Shown: positions 22,131 through 32,634 of the stretch, in pieces
Numbering within the stretch: the first letter of the stretch is position 1
Layout of the letters: each line of letters begins with the position of its first letter
Assembly: GCF_031143425.1 (NCBI RefSeq)
Contig: NC_090443.1
Span: forward strand, 1,059,446,423 to 1,059,510,422
Length of the DNA stretch: 64,000 bases
From: Pleurodeles waltl
Taxonomy: Eukaryota; Chordata; Amphibia; Caudata; Salamandridae
Reading direction: 5' to 3'
Notes under the pieces: generated by a model
Database searches by the model: none
Seen by the model: the letters and a program-made list of their open reading frames with translations, nothing else
What the model was told of the DNA's origin: nothing
Position numbers and translations under genes: made by a program

Positions 22131-22760
22131 GGTGGTCATTCTGACCCTGGCGGTCTTTGACCGCCAGGGCGGAGGACCGCGGGAGCACCGCCGACAGGCC
22201 GGCGGTGCTCCAATGGGGATTCCGACCGCGGCGGTAAAGCCACGGTCGGACCGGCACCACTGGCGGGGTCCCGCCAGTGTACCGCGGCCCCATTGAATCC
22301 TCCGCGGCGGCGCAGCTTGCTGCACCGCCGCGGGGATTCCGACCCCCCCTACCGCCATCCAGATCCCGGCGGTCGGACCGCCGAGATCCGGATGGCGGTA
22401 GGGGGGGTCGCGGGGCCCCTGGGGGCCCCTGCAGTGCCCATGCCACTGGCATGGGCATTGCAGGGGCCCCCGTAAGAGGGCCCCTACATGTATTTCACTG
22501 TCTGCTGCGCAGACAGTGAAATACGCGACGGGTGCAACTGCACCCGTCGCACAGCTTCCACTCCGCCGGCTCGATTCCGAGCCGGCTTCATCGTGGAAGC
22601 CTCTTTCCCGCTGGGCTGGCTGGCGGTCTGAAGGCGACCGCCCGCCAGCCCAGCGGGAAAGTCAGAATTACCGCCGCGGTCTTTCGACCGCGGAACGGTA
22701 ACCTGACGGCGGGACTTTGGCGGGCGGCCTCCGCCGCCCGCCAAGGTCAGAATGAGGGCC
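22131..22760. mobile_element. GC-rich hairpin MITE, twin of 5717-6347
   Basis: 630 bp with ends GGTGGTCATTCTGACC and GGTCAGAATGAGGGCC, flanked by TGA on both sides (22128-22130, 22761-22763). By eye the reverse complement differs from 5717-6347 by one substitution in a hairpin (the base pair near 22243) and one base in a homopolymer (the G run at 22401-22407). Different target duplications (TGA, ATT) show two independent insertions from a nearly identical source. Confidence 0.93.
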
Positions 22761-22823
22761 TGAGTGTACATAGAATTAACTAAATAAAGAATCAGGCAGC
22801 CTGACCTGGTTGGTGCTTCTGCA

Positions 22824-23585
22824 TGTAGGAAAGTACCATTTTTTTGGCATGTTACCCCCAATTTCTCCCTGATGTCGGTGTGTTTGGCTGTGTCACTGGG
22901 ATCCTGCTATCCAGGACCCCAGTGCTTATGCTCTCTCTCCTCTACATTTTGTCACTGCATACTGGTAACCCAGTATTTCACCCAAAATTGGCATAGTGGT
23001 GCCCCCGTATAAGTCCCTAGTATATGGTACTTAGCTACCCAGGGCATTGGGGCTGAAATGGATCCCTACGGGCTGAAGTATTTCTTTTGCCACCCATACG
23101 GAGCCCAGGCAAATACTTCTACAGGATTGCCATTGCAGCCTGTGTGAAATGGTGCATGCACCCTTTCACTGCCATTTACACTGCACTAGGTCACTCATAA
23201 GTCACCTATATGTCAGGCCTTCCAGCCCTGAAAGCTAGGTGCAGAGTGCCTGTGTGTGAGGGCACCCCTGCATTTACAGAGGTGCCCCCACATCATCCAG
23301 GACCATTTTCCCAGACTTCGTGAGTGCGGGGACGCTACTTTAAATGTCTACTAGACGTAGGTTACTACCTATGTCTAGCTCCATAGTGGTAACTTTGAAT
23401 ATGGCCATGTTTGGTATCAAACATGATGGAATCATACCCCAAGGCTTTTTTGAACATTGGTAGTGTGATTTTATGCATTCTGGGGGCTCCTTGGAAGACA
23501 CCCAGTATTGCTATACCACCGTCCTGAGGTTTATGAGGCAGCCCCAGCTGCTGCCATCCCCCAGGCAGGTTTCTGCCCTCCTACT
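22824..23585 (+). repeat. 3-kb LTR family fragment, inverted
   Basis: It begins TGTAGGAAAGTACCATTTT, the reverse complement of the terminal TACTTTCCTACA of the family, and continues through the reverse of the block near 29180-29870. It stops at about 23585, where LINE-like sequence follows. It is in the opposite orientation to the other copies. Confidence 0.8.
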
Positions 23586-23689
23586 TACTCATTTTGTAAC
23601 AGATGGGAAGATTTTTCCATATTTCTTTCCAGTGAAGTGTAGACTTGCAGATGGTGTAAGTGTATTTATTGTGATTTGTTAATTGATAG

Positions 23690-24480
23690 AAAGTCAATAT
23701 CATTTAGATCGATAAGTGAAGATGTTGTCATGTTGTTCCACAGAGAAGTCTAATTGTTCTGCATCATCTGCAGTTTGAGACTGTCTTCATGGGGAGGTTG
23801 GGAAAGACATCAGAAAAGTGTGCAGAGCACAATTGCCAGGATGATGAGGATATAGAACACAAGTGTGGAGCAGCCTTCAGTTATGTTGTAGAGGTGATAG
23901 TTAGCACTTTTAGAAATTGCTTAGGCTTGTGGAGTGGAGTGGAGGAGAGATCTGAATCAAAGTTGAGATATGTTTAATCCCACTCCGGACACTAAGGGGG
24001 TTATTCTAACTTTGGAGGAGTGTTAATCTGTCCCAAAAGTGACGGTAAAGTGATGGATATACCACCAGCCGTATTACGAGTTCCATAGGATATAATGGAC
24101 TCGTAATACGGCTGGTGGTAAATCCGTCACTTTTCCGTCACTTTTGGGACGGATTAACACCTCCTCCAAAGTTAGAATAACCCCCTAATAGTATTATGAT
24201 AAAACTGCGATGTCCTCACAAGAATAGTCCCTGTTCTCTGCTTTCTTGTAGGGGCCCACTTCTTACCTATGTCTTTCCCAGTATGGCATTTAACAGAAAG
24301 GTTTGAGATTTTTTGGTGTGACCTGGAAGACAAACTGTTTTGAAGATGGTTTGTCAAATGTGGTTTTTGTTTCAGGCTTTTGCAAAGATGATGTCTCATC
24401 AGTTACCTTTCCTTTAATTTGTTCTGAAAGTGTGTCACATGTTTACAATTATAGTTGGATAACTGTGAGCCACCTGGATG
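23690..24480 (-). pseudogene. LINE fragment, copy 2, split by a MITE
   Basis: The reverse complement matches 10970-11570 in order, with a 190-bp MITE (23996-24185) inserted. Clear matching blocks surround caagcctaagcaattt and gcttttgcaaagatgat. Together the two copies define a LINE tail of at least 600 bp outside the recognisable RT. Frames are closed by stops. Confidence 0.6.
23996..24185. mobile_element. 190-bp fully palindromic MITE
   Basis: Ends GGGGGTTATTCTAAC and GTTAGAATAACCCCC are perfect inverted repeats, with a perfect TAA duplication (23993-23995, 24186-24188). The whole element is one long imperfect palindrome, each arm about 85 bp, around a centre near 24090. Uninterrupted homology to 10970-11570 on both sides supports the boundaries. 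Confidence 0.92.
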
Positions 24481-24596
24481 TTTTTAACCAAGGGGCTCTG
24501 AGTGACATCAAAAAGACAATGAAAGAAAAGCCCCAAAAATTGTCTGCTCCTGCTTATGACTGGTAGTCTGAGTCAAATAACTAAAGACAGTGAGCC

Positions 24597-24917
24597 ATGA
24601 ATAATAAAGGCTCTCCTTCCTGTCCCAAATGTGAAAAAAATACCAGCATCAATATCATATCCTATGCCTACGACATCCAGCTCATCCTCTCGCTGTCAGA
24701 GGACCCCTCCACCATGAGAGCCAACTTCCACAGATGTATGATGAACATCGCTGACTGGATGAAGGAAAACTGTTTCAAGCTCATCAGGGAAAAGATGGAA
24801 GTCCTCATCTTTGGAAACAACTGCTCTCCATGGGACAACATCTGGTGCTTGCTGATCTCGCCCTTCCTCCACCCTTACAGACCACGCCCGCAACCTCATC
24901 ATCATCTGGGACATCGA
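24597..24917 (+). pseudogene. pol: LINE reverse transcriptase, left part
   Basis: The frame reads the end of the RT palm and thumb of a CR1/L2-like non-LTR element. The catalytic block, normally YADD, here reads SYAYDIQLILS (about 24657-24690), so one Asp is lost. It is followed by the helix IADWMKENCFKL and the strand VLIFGNN. The Harbinger element at 24918 interrupts it, and the gene continues at 28480. Confidence 0.7.
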
Positions 24918-25160
24918 GGGCCAGATGTAGGTACAAAAAAATTAGCGACTCGCAATTTGCGAGCATGTGCGACTCGCAAATTGCGTGTCGCTAATAGGAA
25001 TGCAGGTACAATTTCCGTGGACAAATTGCGACTCGCACCCGGAGTCGCAACGCAGATAGCGAGTCCGCTGTCTGCGAGGTCGCTGTTTGCGACCGCGCAA
25101 AAAATGGACACGCAATTTGCGAGTGGGTGTCGCAAATTGCGAGTATCATGTAAATTGATT
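24918..25160. promoter_or_regulatory. Left terminal and subterminal repeats of the Harbinger element
   Basis: The 13-bp terminal repeat is followed by about ten variants of the octamer GACTCGCA or its complement TGCGAGTC within 240 bp, some as inverted pairs. In this superfamily subterminal arrays are binding sites for the Myb-like protein. The same motif crowds the right end at 28250-28476 and the MITE at 47983-48597. Confidence 0.7.
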
Positions 25161-25327
25161 GCAGGTGCTGCAGAACACTCCAGAAACCACTCCAGAACAC
25201 TCTGGAAACACTTCCTGGCACATGATGATGACATCACAGCCAAGAAGTTTACTAATACACCTGGGAGGAGGGAGGACCACACCCATTTCAAACTGCTGAA
25301 CAGCCAACAGCATGAACAGCAGCTACA

Positions 25328-26790
25328 ATGGCAGAAACACCCAGAAAGAGGAAATTAAAATTTTCTGAGAAGGAGCTGGAGGTGCTGACAGAGGAATGCT
25401 GTCAGCACTATGATGATCTTTTTGGGAAGGCAGCCCTCAATGTGCCAGACTCAACAAAAAAACAAATCTGTCTGGATATTCAGGAAAAGGTGAACTCCCT
25501 GGGGGTCAGCCACAGGAGTGTGGATGAGATCAAGAAGAGGTGGTATGACCTCCACTCCCGGACCAAGGAGAGGGTGGCTGAAAGGCTTACGGAGATGAGA
25601 GGCACAGGAGGGGGACCATCATCTGTACCACCACCCACACCCCTGGAAGAAAGGGTGGAGGAGACACTGGAGCAGGAGGCAGTTACAGGATTCAGAGATC
25701 TAGACACCTCTGAGCCCACAACATCAACCGGTGAGTACCATGTGATATGCCTGTACCCCCATCAATGCCATACCCCCACCCACCATGTACACAGGGGCAT
25801 GCACAACCAAGATAGCTCCATTTCAGGGTAGCAAACACCAGATTGATGCATTATGGGCAATGTAGTCAAGTAGGCAGTCAATAGGCAAATGTTTATTAGG
25901 AAGTATGCAACAGATAGTAGACACTGACAGTCTGTTCTCCATGTCCCACAGGTCTTCCACAAGACACCACCACCAGCCACAGCAGCCAGGTGCCAACAGT
26001 CAGCCAGCCCCATGAGGAAAGCACAGGAGCTGCCACCACTCCCACCTGCACCACCAACACCATCCCCTTGATGACCACACCTGCTGCAACAGTGGTTCCG
26101 GAGGCTGTGCCAGAAACAGCCAGGAGTGCCACGGCACAGCTCACAGGGCATCCACTGCTGCACAGGCGACGCAGGTTGAGGAGAGCAGGGCTGCAGGCTG
26201 AGTCCGGGCGTCCATCCACCACCATGACCGAGGCACAACTGCTACGTGGTCAGCGCCTGCAGAACCAAATGTTAGGGAGGATTAGTGGGGTTCTGCACTG
26301 CTTTGTAAGGAGCAATGAGACCAGCATGCAGCAGCTCCATGCACAATTGGACGTCATAGGAAACAACACTGGGGACCTAGCCCTGTCCATGCGGGAACTG
26401 GTGGCTGGACTGCTGTCACAGAGCGAGGGTGAGCGGCGCAGGGACTGCCAGCTGCTCCAGAGGCTGGACAGGATGGCCTCATCAATTTGCAGACTGGCAG
26501 TCAACACCACTGGGCTGTCTAGAAGGACAGTCGGCCTCCAAGTGGAAATGGGCCACTTTGCAGGGGATGTGGCAAGAGGCCTGGGCTGGATCACCCATGT
26601 GATCGATCTAATGGAGGCACAGCATGTGTCCAGGGGTACAGGGGACACCCCACAGGACATCGAAGAGGGCTCCACTGTGAGCAGTGTCTCTGCTGGTGAC
26701 ACCAGGGTGCTCCGGAGTGAGAGTACCAGGCAGAGCACTGCAGAACAACCTGGGACCAGCCAGGCTGGCAGAGGCCGCTGTAGGTCATAG
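25328..26790 (+). CDS. Harbinger Myb/SANT-like DNA-binding protein (two exons)
   Basis: Exon 1 is 25328-25730 and exon 2 is 25952-26790, joined by a good donor (ACCG|GTGAGT) and acceptor (CCCACAG|GTC). The sum, 1242 nt, is exactly 414 codons, so the product is 413 residues. Residues about 12-95 form a Myb/SANT-like domain (FSEKELEVLTEECCQHYDDL, and the Trp-bearing helix EIKKRWYDLHSRTKERV). A Thr/Pro-rich linker and a long helical C-terminus follow, which probably binds partners. In PIF/Harbinger systems this protein binds transposon ends and helps the transposase enter the nucleus. It converges on the transposase gene with 156 bp between the stop codons. No stop or frameshift is seen. Confidence 0.88.
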
Positions 26791-26946
26791 ACTAAACCCT
26801 GTCCCTGATGTTGGGGCACATGACGGCAATGTGCCCCATGCATGGGTGGCTTTCTGAACTCCCTGAACAGTTTGTCATTGTAAATAGTTCAATTTCTGCA
26901 CATATTAAATAGTTTTTTTGTTCCACTTAACAAATGGAGTTTTTGG

Positions 26947-28143
26947 TCAATAGGTGAGTATGGTTGAAGTTGACACGTACCTTCCAAAGTATTGGGTTGC
27001 GATGTGTTGCCGTCTCAGTCTGCCTTGATTTGCGATGCTCCGATCCCCATGATGGCGATGTGGTTGCTCCTGCTCTTCATCCGCGGAATCTGGGTCTGCA
27101 GGGGTGAGAGGTAGCCCATGGCGGGTGGCAATATTGTGCAGGATGGCGCATGCGACAACAATTTTGAATGCTGTAATGGGGGTATACTGGAGGGTACCTC
27201 CACTGCGGTGGAGGCATCTGAACCGTGCTTTCAGCAATCCGAAGGTGCGTTCAATCAGGTTCCTGGTCCTCTTATGTGCACTGTTGTATCGTCTCTCACA
27301 TTCATTGCTGGGTGTTAAGTACGGAGTCATTATCCATGGCCGTAGTGCATATGCACTGTCACCTGTTGGGCACAAACAATACACTGTTAGAAAGTCCTGG
27401 TTGGTGTGCACATTGATCTGTGTGTATGTCTATGAGGTGTATGCAGCTCTACCTAGGAGGTATCCGTATCCAAACTCCCCACGTTCCAGGCGTTGGTGTA
27501 TCCCACTGTGCCTAAAAATGTATGAGTCATGAGTACTGCCTGGAAATTTTGCGACAATGTCAGTGATGACATAATGGGCGTCACAAACAACCTGAATATT
27601 GAGTGAGTGGGTACATTTTCTGTAGCGGAACAGATATTCCAGGTTTGCAGGGGGGCATATTTGAATATGTATCCCATCTACACACCCTATGACATGGGGA
27701 AAGTTGGCAATCCGGTAAAAGTCCAACTTGGTGCTGTTAATTTCTGCCTCATTCCTGGGTAGGTATATGAAGTGGGACATGTGTGAGAGTATGGCATCTA
27801 GGATTGCCCTGAGGAACCTTGATAGTGCACTTTGAGATACCCCACCTGCCACAGCAATGACCCCCTGATAGCTCCCAGAGGCCAAGAGGTGCAGTGAGCA
27901 TAGCACTTGCACATGCGTAGGGATGGCGCAGCCACGCAGAGTCTGGCGTTCTAGCTGTGGTTTCAGTAATTCAATTAATTCTAGTATAGCTGCGCTGCTA
28001 AGTCGGTATTTGTCGTAGATTTCTTCCTCAGTTTGCTGAAAAAGAGTCTGCCTTGTTCTGTAAATTTTCTCCTGTCTCTGGCTCCTCCTCTGCTGTGCGG
28101 CGTGGACTCTCCTCCTCACTGCTATCAGGTATATCTCCGCCAT
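26947..28143 (-). CDS. Harbinger DDE transposase, HARBI1-like (two exons)
   Basis: Exon 1 is 27453-28143 and exon 2 is 26947-27362. The 90-bp intron has donor CTAG|GTAGAG and acceptor CAACAG|GTGACAG. The exons total 1107 nt, giving 368 residues plus stop, close to the usual length of vertebrate HARBI1-type proteins. A helix-turn-helix region (about residues 47-120) comes before the nuclease. The catalytic triad is visible as Asp156 in GCVDGIHI, Asp206 in FPGSTHDSYIFRHS and Glu268 in RNLIERTFGLLKARF. It would cut and join the transposon at TNA-type targets together with the Myb-like partner. All catalytic residues are kept and no disabling change is seen, so it could still be active. Confidence 0.92.
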
Positions 28144-28249
28144 CTTGAGTAACCCAGATGCCTTCTGGGGCTCCTTTTATACTTTGGTAATGGTTACCAC
28201 CTGCTCTGAGTTAGTGGTAAATGGGACATGCAAACTGGGCTTTTTGAGA

Positions 28250-28476
28250 CTAGTCGCAATTTGTGAGTTGCAATTGCATAAGGTTTGCGACTCGCAAATT
28301 GCGACTTGGTATTTGCGGGTCGCAAAATGGGGTTGCAAATTTTGCGAGTCGGTAACGGCTCGCATCGCTTTTTGCGAGTCGTAAATGGGATTTTTGCATC
28401 CCATTTCCGATTTTGCGCAGTCGCAAATAGCGATTCGGGCCATTTGCGACTCGCAAACCTTTGCTACATCTGGCCA
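28250..28476. promoter_or_regulatory. Right terminal and subterminal repeats of the Harbinger element
   Basis: The segment holds repeated GACTCGCAAATTGCGA-like units and ends in CTACATCTGGCC. It lies just upstream of the transposase ATG (28143 on the minus strand), so it may also serve as the transposase promoter. The motif density mirrors the left end. Confidence 0.65.
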
Positions 28477-28479
28477 CAA

Positions 28480-28795
28480 GTTATCTATGCAAAAACAGTC
28501 TTTCCTGTCTGCTTCTACACCCTACACATGCTCTGAAAGATTTTCAGGTGGCTCCCAGTCAACACCAGAAGGACCGTCACTCAGGGCCTCATCAGCAGGC
28601 TAGACTATGGGAACACCCTCTATGTAGGAAACACAGCACACCTCCTGAAGAGACTACAAACAATATAAAATACAGTGGTAAAACTCGTCCTCCACCTCCC
28701 TAGATGGACTCACATCACTCTGCACCTTAAGAAGCTACACTGGCTCCTGATCCAGAAGAGATGGCAGTTCAAATGTTGACCCACACATACAAATT
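28480..28795 (+). pseudogene. pol: LINE reverse transcriptase, right part
   Basis: This continues the LINE split by the Harbinger element. A plus-strand frame reads LITSRLDYGNTLYVGNTAHL, then LKRLQTIQ and HLKKLHWLLIQK, the C-terminal pattern of CR1/L2-like RTs. Sequence changes abruptly near 28797 to the 3-kb LTR family. Confidence 0.7.
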
Positions 28796-28797
28796 CA

Positions 28798-29878
28798 ACA
28801 TGGCAGAGGTCTGGGACACACTGGAGGAGCTCTGGGCACCACCCCTGGGGTGGGATGGACAGGGGAGTGGTCACTCCCCTTTCCTTTGTCCAGTTTTGCG
28901 CCAGAGCAGGGGCTGGGGGATCCCTGAACCGGTGTAGACTGGTTTATGCAAGGAGGGCACCATCTGTGCCCTTCAAAACACTTCCATAGGCTGAGGGAGG
29001 CTACTCCTCTCAGGCCCTTAACACTTATTTCCAAAGGGAGAGGGTGTAACACCCTCTCTCAGAGGAAATCCTTTGTTCTGCCTTCTTGGGACTGGGCTGT
29101 CCAGGCCCCAGGGGGGCAGAAACCTATCTGAGGGCTGGCAGCAGCGGTAGCTGCAGAGAAAACCCCAGAGAGCTAGTTTGGCAGTACCCGGGGTCCTAGA
29201 CATGTTACATGGCCATGTTCAGAGTTACCATTGTGATGCTACCCATAGGTATTGACCTATATGTAGTTCACATGTGTAATGGTTTCCCCGCACTCACATA
29301 GTCCGGGGAAATTGCCCTGAACAATGTGGGGGCACCTTGGCTAGTGCCAGGGTGCCCTCACACTTAGTAACTTTGCACCTAACCTTCACCAAGTGAGGAT
29401 TAGATATACAAGTGACTTCTAAGTTACTTAAGTGCAGTGTAAAATGGCTGTGAAATAACGTGGAGGTTATTTCACTCAGGCTGCAGTGGCAGTCCTGTGT
29501 AAGAATTGTCTGAGCTCCCTATGGGTGGCAAAAAAAATGCTGCAGCCCATAGGGATCTCCTGGAACCCCAATACCCTGGGTACCTAGGTACCATATACAG
29601 GGGAATTATAAGGGTGTTCCAGTGTGCCAATCAGAATTGGTAAAATTAGTCACTAGCGTGCAGTGACAATTTTAAAAGCAGAGAGAGCGTAAGCACTGAG
29701 GTTCTGGTTAGCAGAGCCTCAGTGATACAGTTAGGCACCACACAGAGAAAACATACAGGGCACAACTTATGAGCACTGGGGTCCTGGCTAGCAGGATCCC
29801 TGTGACACAGGCAAAAACAAACATACATATAAGTAAAAAATGGGGGTAACATGCCAGGCAAGATGGTACTTTCCTACA
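28798..29878 (-). repeat. 3-kb LTR family fragment
   Basis: This matches 17745-18973 and 53500-54641 through to the terminal TTTCCTACA at 29878. The first part of the LTR is missing; the break falls at the block ctgggacacactgg. It carries no gene. Confidence 0.85.
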
Positions 29879-29879
29879 A

Positions 29880-30440
29880 CAGAGTCATGTGACAGTCCTG
29901 CCCATTTGTAATCGGGACGCATGTAAACAGTCCTGCAGACTCGTAAGTGGGAGGAGTGTGAGAGCCCTACACACTCGTAAGCCAAAGGCATGTGACATTC
30001 CTGCACACTTGCAAGCCAGAGGCGAGTGACAGCACTGCACACTCATAAGCGGGAGGTGTCAGACAGTCCTGCACCCTCGTAAGTGCAGTCCTGTGCACAT
30101 GTAAGCAGAGTGTGACAGTCCTGCATACTTGCAAGTAGAGGCATGTCACAGTCCTGCATACTTGCAAGCATAGGCATGTGACAGTCCTGCACACTCATAA
30201 GCAGAGATGTGTTTAGTCTTGTACACTCGTAAGTGGGAGGTGTGAGAGAGTCCTGCACACTTGAAGCAGAGGAGTGTGACCGTCCTGCACACTCGTAAGT
30301 GGGAGGTGTGTGACAGTCCTATACACTCATAAATGTGGAGCGTGTTACAGTCCTGCACACTTGTACGACAGAGGCATGTGACAGTCCCTCACACTCATAA
30401 ACGTGAGGCATGTCACAGTCCCATAAACCTGTGAGCGGAT
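29880..30440. repeat. Irregular minisatellite, about 35-40 bp units
   Basis: About fourteen diverged units of the type gtgacagtcctgcacactcg-taag-gggagg run in tandem. They keep Cys-rich frames open on the minus strand by repetition, but these have no family match and drift in length. It starts right at the edge of the LTR fragment. Confidence 0.8.
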
Positions 30441-30539
30441 CCTGAGGGCAACAGCTTGACTAACAATGGTCCAAGCAATGTCCCCCAACATGTGGAAAGA
30501 GAACACAGAGACTCTGGAACATTTCACCAGACATTTCCT

Positions 30540-31720
30540 GAAGGTAGGTATATTGTGTTATGGTATAGAGATTTGTATAGTGCACTATATCCCTGGAGGG
30601 TACTCTGGGACTAAGCGTGACTCTAACAGAACCTAGAGCCTAGTGGAACTACACAAAAACACAGGTTTTGAACTTCTTGCCTAAATGAAGTGAGGACGAA
30701 GGTCTTATGTGTAGGGACAGGTCAGTCCACATTTGAGGAGTGTTATAAAAGAATGCTCAACTTCTAGATCTGGCTTTCAACATGCTTGGCATTTGCACAA
30801 GTAGGAGTCTGGATGAGCGGAGGCGTCTGGACGGTTTGTTGATGTATGCTAGTCCAGTGTTATGTAGTTCCATGAAAGTGTGGGTGAGGAGTTTGAAGTC
30901 TGCTAGATTGTGAATGAGGAGCCAGTAGAGCTCCTTAAGGTGTGCTATGATGTGAGTGTGGTGTGGGAAGTGAAGAGTGATTCTGGACGCTACGTTCTGA
31001 ACGGTCTGCAGGCTCCCGGTGAGTTTTGCTGATCCCAGCATAGTGGATATTCCTGTAGTCCAGCTTGCATGTGATGGTTTTCCAGGTGCTGATTGGGAGC
31101 CATTTAAAGATCTACCTCAGCATCCAAAGGGCATGGAAACATGAGGCTGTGACAGTATTGACTTAGCTACTCATGTGCGTTTGTTGTTAGTGATGATCCT
31201 GAGATCCATGGCTTGGGTCTGGATGGTGGGTGTCAGTCCTAGCTCTGTTGGCCACGAGGTGGAATCCCATGGTGATGTGCTGTTCCCAAAGATCACAATT
31301 TTGTTAGTGTCCAGCTTTAAACAATTGGTCGTCATCCAGTGGGTGATTTCAGGACATTCAGGCATTGAACTGACAGCAGGCTAGATAGCTAAAGTTGGGC
31401 TAGGGAGGATGCTTGTAGAACTTTTGCAAATTAATTTACAGGGGTCCGAGGTGTATGGTGCCAGGATGGCTGATTGGGTACTTTCAACCAGGAAGGAGCA
31501 AATTCATCGGAATGAGTGTACTAGGATTCCAATGTCATGTAGATGCCGGATGAAAATGGAGTGGGTGACAGTGTTAAATGATGCGGAGAGGTCCAGGAGG
31601 ATGAGAGCTGCCTAATCTCCTCTGTACAGTGTCATGTGGATGTCATCCGTGGCAGTTAAGTGGGACGTTTCCATGCTATGATTGGGTCTGAAATCCGACA
31701 GAGTGGTGTCTGATAATCTC
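30540..31720 (-). pseudogene. pol: LINE reverse transcriptase fragment, minus strand
   Basis: Reading leftwards one finds the RT block LLDLSASFNTVTHSIFIRHL (about 31560-31615), WMTTNCLKLDTNKIVIFGNS (about 31290-31340), and the C-terminal LQTVQNVASRITLHFPHHTH, then LKELYWLLIH (about 30900-31010). These belong to CR1/L2-like LINEs, as does the copy at 24597. Frames are broken in several places. The 3' tail, with a tatagtgcactatatccc-like block, lies near 30575-30610. Confidence 0.72.
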
Positions 31721-31739
31721 TTACCATTTCTCAAAAGAA

Positions 31740-32634
31740 TTATCATCTGGGTTGGAAGAGAGCAAAAGAGGATTTGGTGTGCAGCTCTTATATTGTGGTA
31801 GTTTACGCCGTAGGCATGACATTGTGGTCATTTATACTGCAGACATTGCATTGTGGTTGTTTACATCAGCGGTGTTACATCAGAGGCATTAGGGGCATCA
31901 TATAGGGAGTCCTTTCATCGATGATAGGAGATTTGTCCTCAATAATTTTACTGCAAATGTTACATTGCTATTATGTATGATGTTATCAAAGATGTCATGA
32001 GTGTTGTAATATGTGGGCTAATTGGCAGTGCATGGCAAAGGCATGAGTTATAGGTACCTTAGGGCACGAGTTATAGTTACTTGTGATAACTATAGTTGCT
32101 GAATTCCATTTTCTAACCTAAAGGTCCCAATAACATTTGATGTTTTCAGTGAATTTTCCTGTTTTTTTAAATGATAAGTCATTTTAATTATTTAACATTA
32201 ATCCAACCACTGCCGTGCATGGCCTTCAGCCATGTGCGGTGGGGGATGGTTGCAGGGCACCACCCTTTTCACCACTGAAAACTGCATCACGTACGGCCTT
32301 TGGCTGTTCATAGTGCGGGTTCGCCACACCAGACCCAAATATAATGCAGCATTGGGGGATGGGGACCACAGGGCGTGGTAATGGCTCGGTGTTGTGGGCA
32401 GTATGTTCCTGCTCCCTAAAAGAATAATATAAATAACCCCACCTAGAGGGAATTAAAATGAAAAATGGTGCGGCCCTGTAAAAAAATATTTTTTTCTCCC
32501 ACCATGCCTCCTTATATGCTTTTTATGTTCTTTTTCTAGGATAAGGGACTGAGTTGGTGAGCCCTAAAAAGGGCTGCTGCCACATCCAGTCGGATTGTAT
32601 TTTTTGATGTGCTGGCTATGCAGGTGTAGGAGGC
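31740..32634. other. Unassigned repeat-like DNA, no gene seen
   Basis: I see short imperfect repeats (ttgtggtcatttatact and similar near 31795-31870) and a small inverted repeat near 32210-32245 (ccgtgcatggcc...gccatgtgcgg). Nothing codes for a recognisable protein. Confidence 0.4.

Larger units (their letters stand above)
24918..28476. mobile_element. PIF/Harbinger transposon, both genes open
   Basis: 3559 bp with terminal inverted repeats GGGCCAGATGTAG at the left and CTACATCTGGCCA at the right (last base changed), followed inside both ends by many copies of GCGACTCGCAA-like subterminal motifs. It carries the two genes expected of a full PIF/Harbinger element, a Myb/SANT-like protein (plus) and a DDE transposase (minus), facing each other. 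The target trinucleotides are cga at the left and caa at the right, so the duplication is not perfect. It lies inside a LINE. Confidence 0.93.
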
